The position numbers were made by a program, and so were the translations under genes. A DNA stretch of 64,000 nt from Mesodorylaimus sp. YZB2_4. Lineage: Eukaryota; Nematoda; Enoplea; Dorylaimida; Dorylaimidae. The notes beneath the pieces were generated by a model. That model had not been told where the DNA came from. It saw only the letters and a list, made by a program, of their open reading frames with translations, and ran no database searches. This document shows, piece after piece, positions 45,941-57,025 of the stretch (positions are counted from its first letter, which is position 1; each line of letters begins with the position of its first letter). The stretch covers positions 1,302,001 through 1,366,000 of the forward strand of contig JASANH010000606.1 of assembly GCA_030248295.1 (NCBI GenBank), given 5' to 3'.

Positions 45941-48900
45941 ATGAAATATTCGTGTAACCTTTTACTGTGTCTAACGTATGCCCTAAACGCAGTCCACTCC
46001 AAGTACATTGCCGATGAAGTGAATTCGGTTTTGTACGATGTGGCTATATCCGCTATTCCATTGAATGAAGACGCAAATGGCGGCGTAAGTGATTTGAGTC
46101 TGCCTGTCCCCCCAGTATCCACCTACAGTATCCTCACTCAGATATATAACAGTACTGTACAGGGCCATGGTCGCTTCATTGGACTCTTTTAAGGAAGTTC
46201 CGAATGTTTCGGATGAAGTACGATTGGCACAAACTGATTTCGTCGCAATCGGAAACAAACACGGCCAGAAATATCACTGTCGGTTTCCGACTTTTCTAGA
46301 ACGTCCCCCCGGAAGTGATGAAGGTTTATTAGATCCGCCGGATTCAATAAAGGTCACAAATGAGGAAATTCGTGAAGTTCTCGATCCTATTTTGAAAGGA
46401 CTTTGCTTCAAGAATACAAGAGACGTGAGTTACGTTAGATTTCGAAAACACTGTTGGACAATGCTGGTTCGTTTTAGAAAGGCGGTTGGTGGACGTATGA
46501 GTTCTGCTACAAAGATTCAATAATGCAATATCATCTTGAAAGTAACTTTGGTTTGTTCAGCAGAAATGCAAATACGCCCGTAAAAGATTCAGTTTAGATG
46601 ATAACAAGAAAACTGGTGAAACTATTTATTTGGGTCGTTTTGAATCAGAGAAAGATTGGTCATCACCGCAAGCCACAGCTGAACTCGCTGGAAAGCGAAA
46701 AAAGACATTGTATCACAGCCATTACTTCACCAATGGGACGGTCTGCGACTTGACAAACAATTTTCGCCGAGCTGAAGTTCGAGTAAGGCTGCATGTTTTG
46801 TGTTCTAGTAGCTAAATTCGAGTTTACGCTTAAAATTTTGTTGTAGTTTGCATGTTACGAAGAAATGGCGGCCGGTGCATTTTTGCATTCTGTGGAGGAA
46901 CCAGAATCGTGCGAATATATTCTGACCATCTACACGGCTGCGCTATGTCGTCTGCCTGCCTTCCTTCCAGTCGATAAACAACCAGCTCCGTTGAAAATTG
47001 AATGTCAGCCGGCATTGGCTGCTCCAGAATACGACAAATATTTGAAAGCGAAACAGAGTAACCTAGTGGAATTTCTAGCATTATTTTAAAAAATTACTTT
47101 TCGTTGCAGTCGAGGAAGCAAAAAAGGAAGAAGAAAATGCTCGAAAAAAGCAAGAACTCGAATCAAAACAGAAATTCGATGAGGAAAAGAAGCATTTGAA
47201 GCCAGAAGCGGGGAAAACGCCTGCTACTGAAAATGAATCAGAATCGAATTCGGTCAAGACGACTCCTAAGTCAAAGGAGAACCCAGTGTTGGATATATTA
47301 GGTCGTCAAAAGTCGGATGTTATGAAATATATTATGAAAAAAGAAGCCGACGCTGCCGCTGGGAAATCGACTGATGCAGACCCTGTGGCTTCGGCGTCAT
47401 ACAGCGGCGAAAAACTTATCGGAGCGATGGGTACGATCGAGTATGAATACATGACACATTGGTTAGAGCACGAGTTACAAAGTGAGTATTCCTTCTGTTC
47501 TGCTGTGTTTTTTATGATGAAGCACTTTCTAGACCTGGAAATAGACGAGCAAGCTGGGGACATTGATGAGTATCCTGAGTTGGAAAAGGATGCCCACTTG
47601 GACAGTAAGTTTAAATTAAAACTGTGCGTGATGTCCGTGCTAAATAACTTAAACCGTTTTAGAGTCTAGCACAAACGAAATAAAACGAACTTCACGTCGG
47701 TTTTCTTTGCTATTTGCATTTGATGCAAGGCTTGAGGATGCAACAGAAGATGTAAGTGGCTCGCTGTGGTAGTCTTTTCTCTGTTATTAGTTTCCTCTTT
47801 AGGTATTCTTCACCATCACGCAATATGACGATCGAGCAAAAGCGCTGAGCGGAGATAGAAGGGAGTTGGCGATAGAAGAAATTAAAGCTGCTCTGACTGT
47901 AGCATTGCATAATTTGATCAACGAGTTGGACGCAGTTGAGCGCGATATGGAGATGCTGGGTGAAAAGACGTCCAGTTTGCTTGCACTTGCAAGACTGCGT
48001 AAGTGCAGTCTACTTTACATGCTGTTTGCTCGAAAGCATCCGCGGAGTTAGTGGCGGAATTTTGTAATGTATCAACACTGTCCCCCTCAGTTATACCCTC
48101 TTTTGGAAGTTTAAAAAGTATCCTGCATGAGGATTTCGAGTAGACGTGGTGTTAACTAAACAGAGATTCCGTAACTAACCCGTTTGTTTAAGGAGAGATG
48201 ATTGAAGGAAGACAGAAGCTCTTACAAGAACTTGAAGACAGTCAAATGAGCGCTTTGGAATTTGTTAAAGCTAAGATCGCTGGTAAGTAATTTCCTTGGT
48301 AGCAGGAGGCATGAATCGTGCTGCGTATTTCTAAAGCACTTCCTGACTCATCAGTGAGTTTGTCGAGTCAAGACGATGTGAGTTCATTTTAATGGTTATT
48401 TGCGTTCTCAATCGCCAGTAGGTACCACTCGTAGGTACTGGCGATTGAGAACGTAGCACTTGCCATGACGTGCTTCATCGAAGGTGTAGTACTGAACTGT
48501 CTTTATCAGCTATGCAACCTATAACGGAGGAAGAATTGGATCACTATCATCGTCTTGAATCGGACGGGGACCAGGGCAACCTTGACGCAGTGAAAAGTGG
48601 AAATTCGCATTCAAAGACTGCCAAAGACTCGCACCAAGCAACGTCGAATAAAGACAGCTTCAAGAAGGCGTCGGAAGGACAAAAGTCAAAGAGTAGCTGG
48701 TTGGAGAGAGCGAGTCAAAGTATGCCTGCAATAGCCTTTTTACCTTAGCAGTGACGAGTGTCTGAAGGGGAAAACTTAGGCATTGATTGAGAAATACTGT
48801 TAGTGACTCATTGTTCTTTCTATCTTGAATGTATTGTTTGTTTGCTTTTTCCTTTTACAGGACACAATGCCGATAGTAAAAAAGTCCCCGAGGAGGCAAA

Positions 48901-50009
48901 GGCAAAAGATTCGGTCGAAAACGCTGGTAAGCTGCGCCAGTTTTACTCCTTTGAGGGAAACTAAAGAGCTGGTTTGGCCGATTCGTTTCAGACGTTGTGA
49001 CTGATGCAAAAACGAAAAAGAAGACATTTCGGCAAGAAATGGAAGATCAGTTGGGCCACATGATTGGAGATGTAAGTATATTTCACTGGAGGAACTCATA
49101 GGTCTCGTGACTCAGGTATTCAAGCAGGATTGATGATGACCAGACGATTCAGTTCGGCTTTTCAGGTTGAACGAGAGCTGAAGGAAGAAGGCGTGTTTGA
49201 TGATCTGAACGAAGAGGAAATAGCCGAAGTAAAGTCGGAAGCGTTTCGCTCACTCGCCAGAACTCTGACCAATCTATTGGAAAAATTGGACGAGCAAGAT
49301 GTCGATGTGGCCACCGAACAGGTGGAGACCGAAAAAAAGTTTCAAAAGGATTCCAAAAAATTGTCGCCCTCAAAATCCAAACGATCCAAGAACTTAGAGG
49401 CTGAAAGAAGACTAAACGTTTGGAAAAAACTGGTCGCAGGATTAGATGACGAGGAACAGACCGACCCTGCCGACGCGGCTCAAAGAAAGCCGCTGGGAAA
49501 AATGCACGTAAAGCGAGGTGATGCTGTCAAGTCGAAATCGGATGTAGGCGATGGTGTGCATGTGCGTGTGAGCACAGTAAAGCGAAAAGAGGGAAAAGAT
49601 GAGCAGGCGGTCTCAGAAACGTCGAAATTGGAGAAAAAGCTGGCAGAAAAATTGAAAGCCGCTGGGTTTGACACCCAAGGTAAGGTCTAAAATGTCTTGG
49701 TTGAGGTTACCTTGCTGCACATGGCTCTCACTAGGTCGTCCAGTGCAAGTGAAGATTATAACAAACTTCGATTTGGACGAGAACTCCAACAATCTGTTCC
49801 ATTCGTTGAGCGAAGAGGAATCGGAGCAATTCACCAATGTTATATATGCCATATTGGGCGGAGCGGGTGTTGAGCAAACGACTGAGCAACGTCGTCAGCA
49901 GTCCCTGGAGCAAAATTACAATTTCGGGGCCACCGATGACGATGGTGCGGCAGAAAACAAGAAATCGGGGCCAATGACGACGGTTGTTATCGGTGGTAGA
50001 CGTCCGTGA
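45941..50009 (+). CDS. os9: OS-9 / erlectin family ER lectin (MRH domain)
   Basis: Fifteen exons join in phase: 45941-46084, 46194-46424, 46478-46541, 46598-46782, 46847-47057, 47110-47481, 47533-47604, 47663-47751, 47803-47998, 48193-48282, 48510-48719, 48861-48926, 48992-49071, 49166-49679 and 49735-50009. The product is about 932 residues. It has a signal peptide (MKYSCNLLLCLTYALNAVHS), then the mannose-6-phosphate-receptor homology domain with WWTYEFCYKDSIMQYH, TIYLGRF, GTVCDLT, AEVRFACYEE and SCEYILTIYTAALC. The C-terminal part has the OS-9 VQVKIITNFDLDE block. OS-9 recognises trimmed N-glycans on misfolded proteins and delivers them to the HRD1 ERAD ligase. The protein is about 270 residues longer than human OS-9. 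The extra length is mostly charged, disordered or helical sequence (Lys/Glu-rich, exons 6-14). Exon 4 begins at 46598; nearer AGs break the frame. Confidence 0.92.
48403..48453. repeat. 18-bp perfect inverted repeat in an OS-9 intron
   Basis: CGTTCTCAATCGCCAGTA at 48403-48420 is exactly complementary to 48436-48453, with a 15-nt loop. It lies in the intron 48283-48509. Confidence 0.85.
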
Positions 50010-51339
50010 CTTGAGCGCTTCGTTGTTTGAACTTGCGGGTTCGTATTGAGCATGTGCAAGAGGCCGTGTTTTTTGTGAGGCCTGCAGTATGTAACTAGTA
50101 CAGTAGCTTCCTTGTGTCGAATTGTGATGGAAGCTCTGATTGGAGGCTTTATGGTGTGGCTGTGTGGCTAGAAATTTTGCAGCACGTTTATTACGAGTGT
50201 TTGGTCAGCATTTGTGATTGAGACACCGCATCTCCTCAAAATCAGCCATTGGATCAGAGGGGACCGTTTGAGAGGGCTCTTTTGGTTGCCGCAAATGTGC
50301 ATGAGGGAGGTACCCCAGCCGCAAAACGACTACTTATTCAGTGAACCTGATGCATTTTCCGACTGTAGGGTGGCACATGCCTGCGCTCCTCCCATTCACT
50401 GCCACCGGAATGAAATGTACTCTCGTCAAATAAGATTCTGTGAACCAGCCCTGGGACGAGAAATTGGCTTCAGGAAGTTCTAGAATGGAGATGAATTGAA
50501 GGATTTACGGTGTCCCACGCAGATGAGTGCATTGCAGTGAAGTTGATGTTTTTGTTTGACTATTAGGGTCTGCAATCAGGAAATGTCTCCGCTGGTCGAG
50601 TATTTCGGTACGTGATAACAATGCGGCGAGCTCCTCGGCTGCAGCGGTTGGCATGCGAAGAGGATAGGGTAAAGGAAAAAAGATCCCTAGGGACTCGGTT
50701 GACCAGAACTGGCACCCGAAATTCGATGCCACCTTTTGAGACGGAAATCGGAGACGGACCCGTTTGGGTTACACTTTTTCCTTTTGCTGAGAGATCAAAT
50801 TTTGGTGCCGTAAGGTACGGGTCTAGTCGGCACATGGATGTTATTGTGATTGGATTGGGAGCAGTTAGGTGATCTAAGGTGCAATAATACGGTAGGAGCC
50901 GGGCAAAAAGCTAGCTCGGATGCGAGTACGAGAAGACCGTGACGGCGGACGGGTATCGGCTTAAATTACGTATCTGTAAGCCAAACATCCTCGTTCTCGT
51001 CCCTGGGCGAAAGAAGAGCCGCGAGCATTCGAACAGTCGGCATGGAGCCTTCGACAAACAGGATTCATTTTCGCGAACCCAAACGAAAACGAAAAGTGTG
51101 GTGTCGAATTTCTTTCTCCTCGGCCGAGCCTTAGCGAAAACAGAGAAAATCGAGGCGATGACTGGGACGTGCCGCCGATACCCGCTCTCCCCTTGTAACA
51201 CGAGAACGAAGACCCGAACTCGGCTTCGTCTTTCCCCTCTCCCCTTCACCATACCATGTGGCCAGGGGAAAGCAGTCGTCAATGCTCGTCACCGCGCTCG
51301 TCCAAGACAGTCTGTGCCAGTCCACCCTGAACCCCAACC
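50010..51339. other. intergenic / SOBP upstream region
   Basis: About 1.3 kb between two + strand genes. The part from about 50880 is GC-rich and CpG-containing, compatible with a promoter or 5' UTR of the next gene (inference). No exon recognised. Confidence 0.4.
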
Positions 51340-53079
51340 ATGACCGACGACGAAAGAAGTGCTGATATCGAGGTAAATACGTGCGAGCAGGCTGCGGATA
51401 CTTCACTCCCCTGCAGGGATTTGATAGGACTGCCGGGGTTACTGCGGGGACTTATGGGGCGATAGATTCACCCCCTCTCGCCCAGTTCAATTTTCTGTTG
51501 CTTAATCGATAAAAGGCTTGCCTAACCGTAAGAAGACAGACCTTTGGTCATTTTAGGACCTTGCCGAAGACGCAGTCAATGAGCTATTGGGCATGTACGG
51601 CTACGAAGGCGTGGGTAAAAACGAACTGAAGGCATCGTTGAAGAAAAGAGGCCTCTCACTTGCGTCGAATGAGTTCAGTTTGCCAGCCAGCAGCTATCAC
51701 CCTTACCTTGAAGCATTGCCAGCCAATCGCCTTCTCATCACAGCCTCGTCATCAGGCAATAGTTTCAAACCTGCGGCTGGTCAGGCAACGAACAAGGCTT
51801 CGAACATAGTGAAAGGAACGAAAGGAAAGAATTCATCCGCTTTGGGTGGAACCGTTTCACATTCAATGTCTGGAAACGCTGCTGGCAAGAATATGCAGCT
51901 GTGCCAGTGGTGCAAGAAGGTAAGACGAGATGAGAGTGCTTCATGCTGCAGGTTTGTCCACTTATCCCATGACATCAGGCCACATAAAGTAAGTACCTGT
52001 TTCTGTCTTTTTAGGATAAAGCGCAAATTATTGAGACAGTGTTGCCTCCAGCCAATCCATCGACGCAGTCTCCAGCCAGCACCAAACTCAAGTTTTGTTC
52101 TCCTTCTTGCCTGAACGCTTACAAATTGGATATCATTCGTCGAGAGACAGAAGCTTGCTTACGTAATGCTAGCGGCTCCCCAAGTTTTAATAAAGATGAG
52201 GAGCTCACTGTCGTGGCCGAAAGATCTGTTCCGGCCAAACCGGTTATTGAAAAACCGATTCCTGACAGTTTACCTGCAAGAATAAATGGCCAGCTACGCC
52301 GGCCAAGGAAGGAGTCCATTACAATTACCGCACCCACGCCCAATGGTGTGAGCGATCTGTGGACAACGGCTGTTGGAAATGGGAAGAAACACGCGGGAAG
52401 AACGGCCAACACCTGCAAGATCGATCACGTTATTGCTCCTGATCGCAAGCAAAGCACGACTGAATCGAATAGTCCGAAAGCTGCTTCAACCACAGCGCGA
52501 AAACCACAGCAACGTTCAAAGAAGCGATCAGCCCCGCCCAGACCTCATCCTTACTACGCTTTGAACAAGAAGTACTGGATGACCATCCGTGGCAGCACCG
52601 AGTCTCGAGACGGTGCTCGGGATAGAGAAGACAGTTCGAACGGGGATACGATCGATGATGCGCGATACGTCTCCAATATCACCACCAGTAGACCTGCACC
52701 TGTCATTAACACTGAATCAAAAGAGTTATTGTCTGAAACACGAACCCTCGGAGATTCGACGTCTGATCAAGGGTCCAGAACACCTACGACCCCAGCGGGC
52801 GACAGTGAGCAGGCAATTAACGCCCAGCTTGGACAACCATCATCAACAGCCGCAAAGCCGGCCAAAGCAATTGTGGACGAGCATTGCCCGACTGTCTCGA
52901 CGAGCCGATGCGCACCCACTTCACTGACCAGTTTATTTTCGTCATTGCCATTAAATCTGGTGTGGATCCCAGTGCCCATCCCTATCCCGTTACCTGTCCC
53001 AATTCCCATTCCAGTGTCCCCCGTCGGCGGGCAGCGAAAGGTGGAAAGCAACTTCAATGACGATTGCCCCCAGGATTAA
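51340..53079 (+). CDS. sobp: sine oculis-binding protein (SOBP)-like zinc-finger protein
   Basis: Three exons join in phase: 51340-51372, 51557-51919 and 52015-53079 (TAA), giving 486 residues. The N-terminus (VNELLGMYGYEGVGKNELK) resembles the conserved SOBP start. A split FCS-type zinc finger follows: CQWCKK at the end of exon 2 and FCSPSCLNAYK early in exon 3. A long disordered Ser/Thr/Pro region comes next. Near the C-terminus is a run of PIPxP repeats (WIPVPIPIPLPVPIPIPV), like the proline-rich tail of vertebrate SOBP. SOBP proteins are nuclear cofactors of Six-family homeodomain factors and bind SUMO (family knowledge). Assignment rests on the combination of three features and is fairly strong. 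Confidence 0.8.
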
Positions 53080-53515
53080 CCCTGTGATAAGCATGCACTT
53101 TTGTGTACTGTCAATAACGGCACCTAATCGATATGCTGCATGCATTATATCGTAATAAACTTTGCACATGTTGTTGCTTCTCCTAGCAAAGCCGTCGCAA
53201 GGACGTGAACAGTCAGCATTGAATCATACGAAAACCGCTGTTAAACCCGAGTTAAGCCTTAAAATCTACAGCGAAAGCCTAAAGCCTGTACGTAAATCGG
53301 GTGACAAAATTACAACTGGAAATTGAAGACATAGAGCCTGCAAAATTGTTTCAATGCGGTTGACCGCAAAGGAACTACATTATTCAAAGTATGCTGGCCG
53401 CTGGGTTGCTGTTTTTTTGGCAAGCTGCTTGAGCTGTCGAAAAGACGGAGATCCCAAGTTGACGATCGGAAGCTAAATGAGATAACAAGTCATCATTATG
53501 GACTCCATTCAACTA
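53080..53515. other. intergenic
   Basis: Convergent 3' flanks. An AATAAA-type signal (GTAATAAACT) follows the SOBP stop at about 53150. Confidence 0.4.
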
Positions 53516-54551
53516 CTATGGGCTTTCAACGTTCACGGTGGATCGAAGGTTGTCTTGACCGAGCTTCAGCAGCCGCATTTTCCTGTGCTCTGTGCTTAAA
53601 CCTACAGACCCGTCGCCGGTAAAAACATCGATTAGCATGTCGCCATATGTCTCATAAAATTGAAATACAGTTCGCGCCACCTTCAAGTGAACGTCAACGG
53701 GGTCCTCGCACTGATCTCGATGCATTTCAGTTGACGTTAAAGATTCAGACGGTCTGCTGGTATTCTGAACGCGTTCAACTCGTTTTACCTAACTGCTGAA
53801 TGTGCCATATTGCCACGTCTCCAAAACCTCCAAAGTCTTTTCTTCCTCCTCTAATCGTTGCTTTAATGCGACGTACTGGTATGTTGAAAACGATCGGTCC
53901 CCTGGGCGTGCGGGCTAGTCGCACACAAGCCTATCGTTTCGGAGACTAGATACTAGTACGTATCCGCCCAACAGTGATTCTGTGATTTCTGCTCCTACTC
54001 TATGTAGCATCCCAGCCATGGCATCAATCATGACTATCTGTCGCATAATTGTTTGCGCTGTGTCTTGTGGTCTTTTTAAGATCAAAGAAGCTATCCATAC
54101 CATAATAAGCCGCGCAGCTGTGAACTAACAGTTATTTTAAAATGCTAAACTTGATGAAATATCCGTAGCTATACTCACGTCTGAATATCTTGCTCCTGCA
54201 CGAAATTTTCGAGAGATTTATGAATTCATAATGTTGATGGGCACTTTAGGTATCCAGTACACTCATTCGGGATAGCTAGTAGGGGTCACTGCGATCAAAC
54301 AGAAGTGTTGCTTGAAAACATCGAAAATATTAAGAACATGTTTTCTTTCTGCTGTTTTCTTTGCTCTTTCCGTCGCCTCCGTTTCGAGTGAATCTGCCGC
54401 CAAAGTCAAAATATGCAGCTCAATAATGGGCAGCCCTGTATGGTTCAACACAGGCATGCGGATTGTTGGACTGCTCTCGCTCAATTATACCGTACTCGAT
54501 CTGATTCGTTGCAGCTACATATATAATAGCATCACTCGAAGGAGCCCAAGA
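53516..54551 (-). CDS. unidentified multi-exon gene
   Basis: Several exon-like segments are readable on the - strand. The pair 54551-54491 and 54435-about 54300 joins in phase (SWAPSSDAIIYVAATNQIEY, then GLPIIELHILTLAADSL) across a 55-nt GT-AG intron. Further protein-like pieces lie at about 54110-53915 (MRQIVMIDAMAGMLHRVGAE) and about 53870-53800 (LKQRLEEEEKTLEVLETWQY). The last, 53750-53516, ends in STVNVESP (MHRDQCEDPVDVHLKVARTV). Their exact joins were not resolved. The first part has the feel of a longin or adaptin-like beta-sheet segment, but no family is claimed. Confidence 0.4.
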
Positions 54552-55298
54552 CTGAAACTACCTAATTCCCTCAACGATCTTGCTGGCTGGGTTGCGCTCT
54601 CTGGTCCGTGGTTCGTGCCAATGGCATGAAAATGACCCTCTTACTTGTTTCTGCCGTAAACGGACTCTCTCTTAAATTAGGTGTGTCAGAAATACAGTAG
54701 GTATGTATTATGATGGCTGATCCGGTGAGCAAAGGTGTGACAAGTGGACCCCGCCTGCGGATGAAAAAAGTTTCTGTACGTCTTGGCTGTACAGTGAATA
54801 ACGATCGACGCTTTCCAGATAAGCCTGCATTTGGCTGAACTAACGATCACGATCGATGTTGAATCACATTAGGATTGATATACCAACAAAGTCTTTTAGA
54901 TTTGTTGCCCCTACACTATTTTGCAGGACAACCGTGAAATAGACACACAGAAGTCGCTGACTCCTTTGATTATATTTTTTCTGCAATAGCCGCAAACAAG
55001 CGTCTCATTCATTTGGCATGTGTGAAAGATGTGACATTAGGGGAACGAGGCGCGGCGTCTCAGTTTCACTGTCGACGCAGTAACAAGAGCAGCTTGGCTA
55101 ATTGTTCATATGGATGCGCGACAAGACGGCAGGGAAACATGATGATAGACACCTGGGTGACATAAATAGTGTGGGAAGTTGCCGAGTTGACATCAATGCG
55201 CCCTCCGTGAACTTTTGTGCACTCTAGGACTCTGAACGAGTACTTGCCACACGTTGTCAACTAATGGTCTCTTAAGCCGGCCCAATCATACGTTCAGA
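54552..55298. other. intergenic, possibly with 5' exons of the neighbours
   Basis: No secure exon. Upstream exons of the - strand gene are expected here but were not resolved. Confidence 0.3.
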
Positions 55299-55700
55299 AT
55301 GTTCTACGCTTTTCTGTGCATAGTTTTCAGCTTATTCATCGTGATTGGTGGTGTTACCATAAGTGCCATCGATATGAACAAGTACAATTTCGGCCTATAT
55401 TTTGCCCTTTTGGGTATTGTTGGGTTGATAGCAGGCGTGGCTATTTGCATTGCTCGTCCGGACACATGCTCCAGGGGCCCAGGCTGGTATCAAAAACTGT
55501 GCAAGATAGTTACAGATCCTTGCAAGACACTTTGCCAATCGGCAGGCCCTTGCCTAAATTTCTCCAATGACGGGGACGAGGAAGATCAATACCAAGAAGG
55601 GAGCCCCAATGGTGAGTCAGCGATCGAAGTGACCAGTTCACGAATAAACATCTCCTCAAAAATTGATGTACGCAAGGAGACGACGATTAAAAACAACTGA
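55299..55700 (+). CDS. unidentified two-helix membrane protein
   Basis: The ATG at 55299 opens a 133-codon frame; the open frame extends upstream without another ATG, so a 5' exon is possible. Two hydrophobic helices lie near the start (MFYAFLCIVFSLFIVIGG, then YFALLGIVGLIAGVAICI), separated by a short polar loop (SAIDMNKYNFG). The C-terminal tail is Cys-rich (CKIVTDPCKTLCQSAGPC) and then acidic. The cysteine cluster just inside the membrane could be palmitoylated (inference). Family not recognised; the arrangement recalls small TMEM proteins. Confidence 0.55.
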   Translation: MFYAFLCIVFSLFIVIGGVTISAIDMNKYNFGLYFALLGIVGLIAGVAICIARPDTCSRGPGWYQKLCKIVTDPCKTLCQSAGPCLNFSNDGDEEDQYQEGSPNGESAIEVTSSRINISSKIDVRKETTIKNN

Positions 55701-56368
55701 AGTGCCAATAGTCGGGAGGTGACGAGCAAGAAGACGCGGTATTTAGATAGCAGTGTGACTTTGCTCCTTGGTTTCTGAGCTGATTTTGCAGCAGCGTCTT
55801 TTCATTCAAAGCTGTTATCGAAATTTTATGGCACACGCATTTGCACCGATCATGATCCCTGTCGGAAGTAATCATTTTGCTGGATGGCTCTGCATGATCG
55901 CATTCAGTGACCACGATCATGCAAAGTGTGTCATCCCAGTATCCCGTTATGATGTCTTCTGACAAAACGTGGTTTTTGACCAGGTTTATATGTGCGAGTG
56001 CTTTCTGTGGGGTTGTGGACCGTGAAGGCCATGTCTGATGTCTCTGCTGAAGGCAAGCGCTGGAGTACGTGTTAGGCATACCATATTGGAAGCAAGTAGT
56101 GACCGACAGTGTCATGTGCGCAGTGAATCCTTGCAGTGCGTTTTCTTGATTAGCCAGTTGAAAGTCAAGCATGCTCTCTCCAGTTAGCTCGCGTCATGTT
56201 GACCCATACGAGATGATAGCCAACTTCTAGCAAAAACCTGTCGATAACTACAGCAGAAAATCATTCCACGACGAGTTAGCGTTGACAATATGCATCACAA
56301 ACGGAATTCAAACTAGAGCGTTCACTGAAGTCGCATCGCATCGGTGTCCACGTCACATGCTGGCGCTG
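55701..56368. other. intergenic
   Basis: A 161-codon - strand ORF (55687-56172) overlaps the 3' end of the previous gene and shows no features. Nothing else seen. Confidence 0.4.
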
Positions 56369-57025
56369 TCAAGGTTTGACCAGCTTGACCGGCACGTAGC
56401 AAAAGGTTTCCTTGCGCGCGATCATTTCTAACGCATTCATGGGAAGGAGAAGGATGGCGGCGCAGATCCCCAAAACGACGGCCCACATAAGCGAGAGGGC
56501 GCAAGTCCGGGCGAGTACTTTCGGCTCATTGTTAGGGCCTGTGACACGGCCTTGGACAGCTCGCATCTGCCTGTAGAGTGGCCTCCGCCTACGTTCCTCT
56601 CGCTTTTTCTTTTCTGCCGTCGATTGATCCTGGGCCGTGCGCGATGCGCTTTTTTGATCGCGCATTATTTGACTTCTATTCGAAGCTGCTCTTCTTGATG
56701 AGCTCTCGTGACGATCGGCTTTTTCTTTATCCAAAAACGATATCGTCTCATAGTGGCCACCAGGAGGCTCGGGCTCGCTGCGTGGTGAATTCTTCTCCAG
56801 TAAAATGGCCGGAATCACTTTCCGCTTCGACTCGATATTCGATTTGCCAAAATGTGCTTTCAATGCCGACTTTCGTAAGAACCCGAAGTCGTCATCTTCT
56901 GGCGGTAGTTTCTTCGCCGGCGTAGCGGCTTTGATGACAGTCTTGATCGCTGGTGTCTTTGGGGCGGCGACTGTCTTTTTCGGCGTCAGGTTGCATGCTG
57001 GTGGGCGTTCTGTCTTTGGCGGCAT
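56369..57025 (-). CDS. unidentified tail-anchored-like basic protein
   Basis: Single exon, ATG at 57025, 218 residues. The N-terminal half is basic and Pro/Ala/Lys-rich (KKTVAAPKTPAIKTVIK). The middle is charged and probably helical (STAEKKKREERRRR). Near the C-terminus is one hydrophobic helix (ALSLMWAVVLGICAAILLLP) followed by about 20 residues. This fits a single-pass protein with a long cytoplasmic or nuclear N-terminus. No family recognised. The intact frame and polarised composition make it a likely gene. Confidence 0.55.
   Translation of the reverse strand: MPPKTERPPACNLTPKKTVAAPKTPAIKTVIKAATPAKKLPPEDDDFGFLRKSALKAHFGKSNIESKRKVIPAILLEKNSPRSEPEPPGGHYETISFLDKEKADRHESSSRRAASNRSQIMRDQKSASRTAQDQSTAEKKKREERRRRPLYRQMRAVQGRVTGPNNEPKVLARTCALSLMWAVVLGICAAILLLPMNALEMIARKETFCYVPVKLVKP

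Noticed and set aside
46542-46563. A 19-22 nt intron in OS-9 using the CAG/CAGCAG at 46558-46563
   Set aside because: It is too short and breaks the frame. The acceptor at 46597 gives a 56-nt intron and restores the conserved MRH sequence.
55687-56172. 161-codon - strand ORF
   Set aside because: It overlaps the end of the two-helix membrane protein and lacks any recognisable feature.
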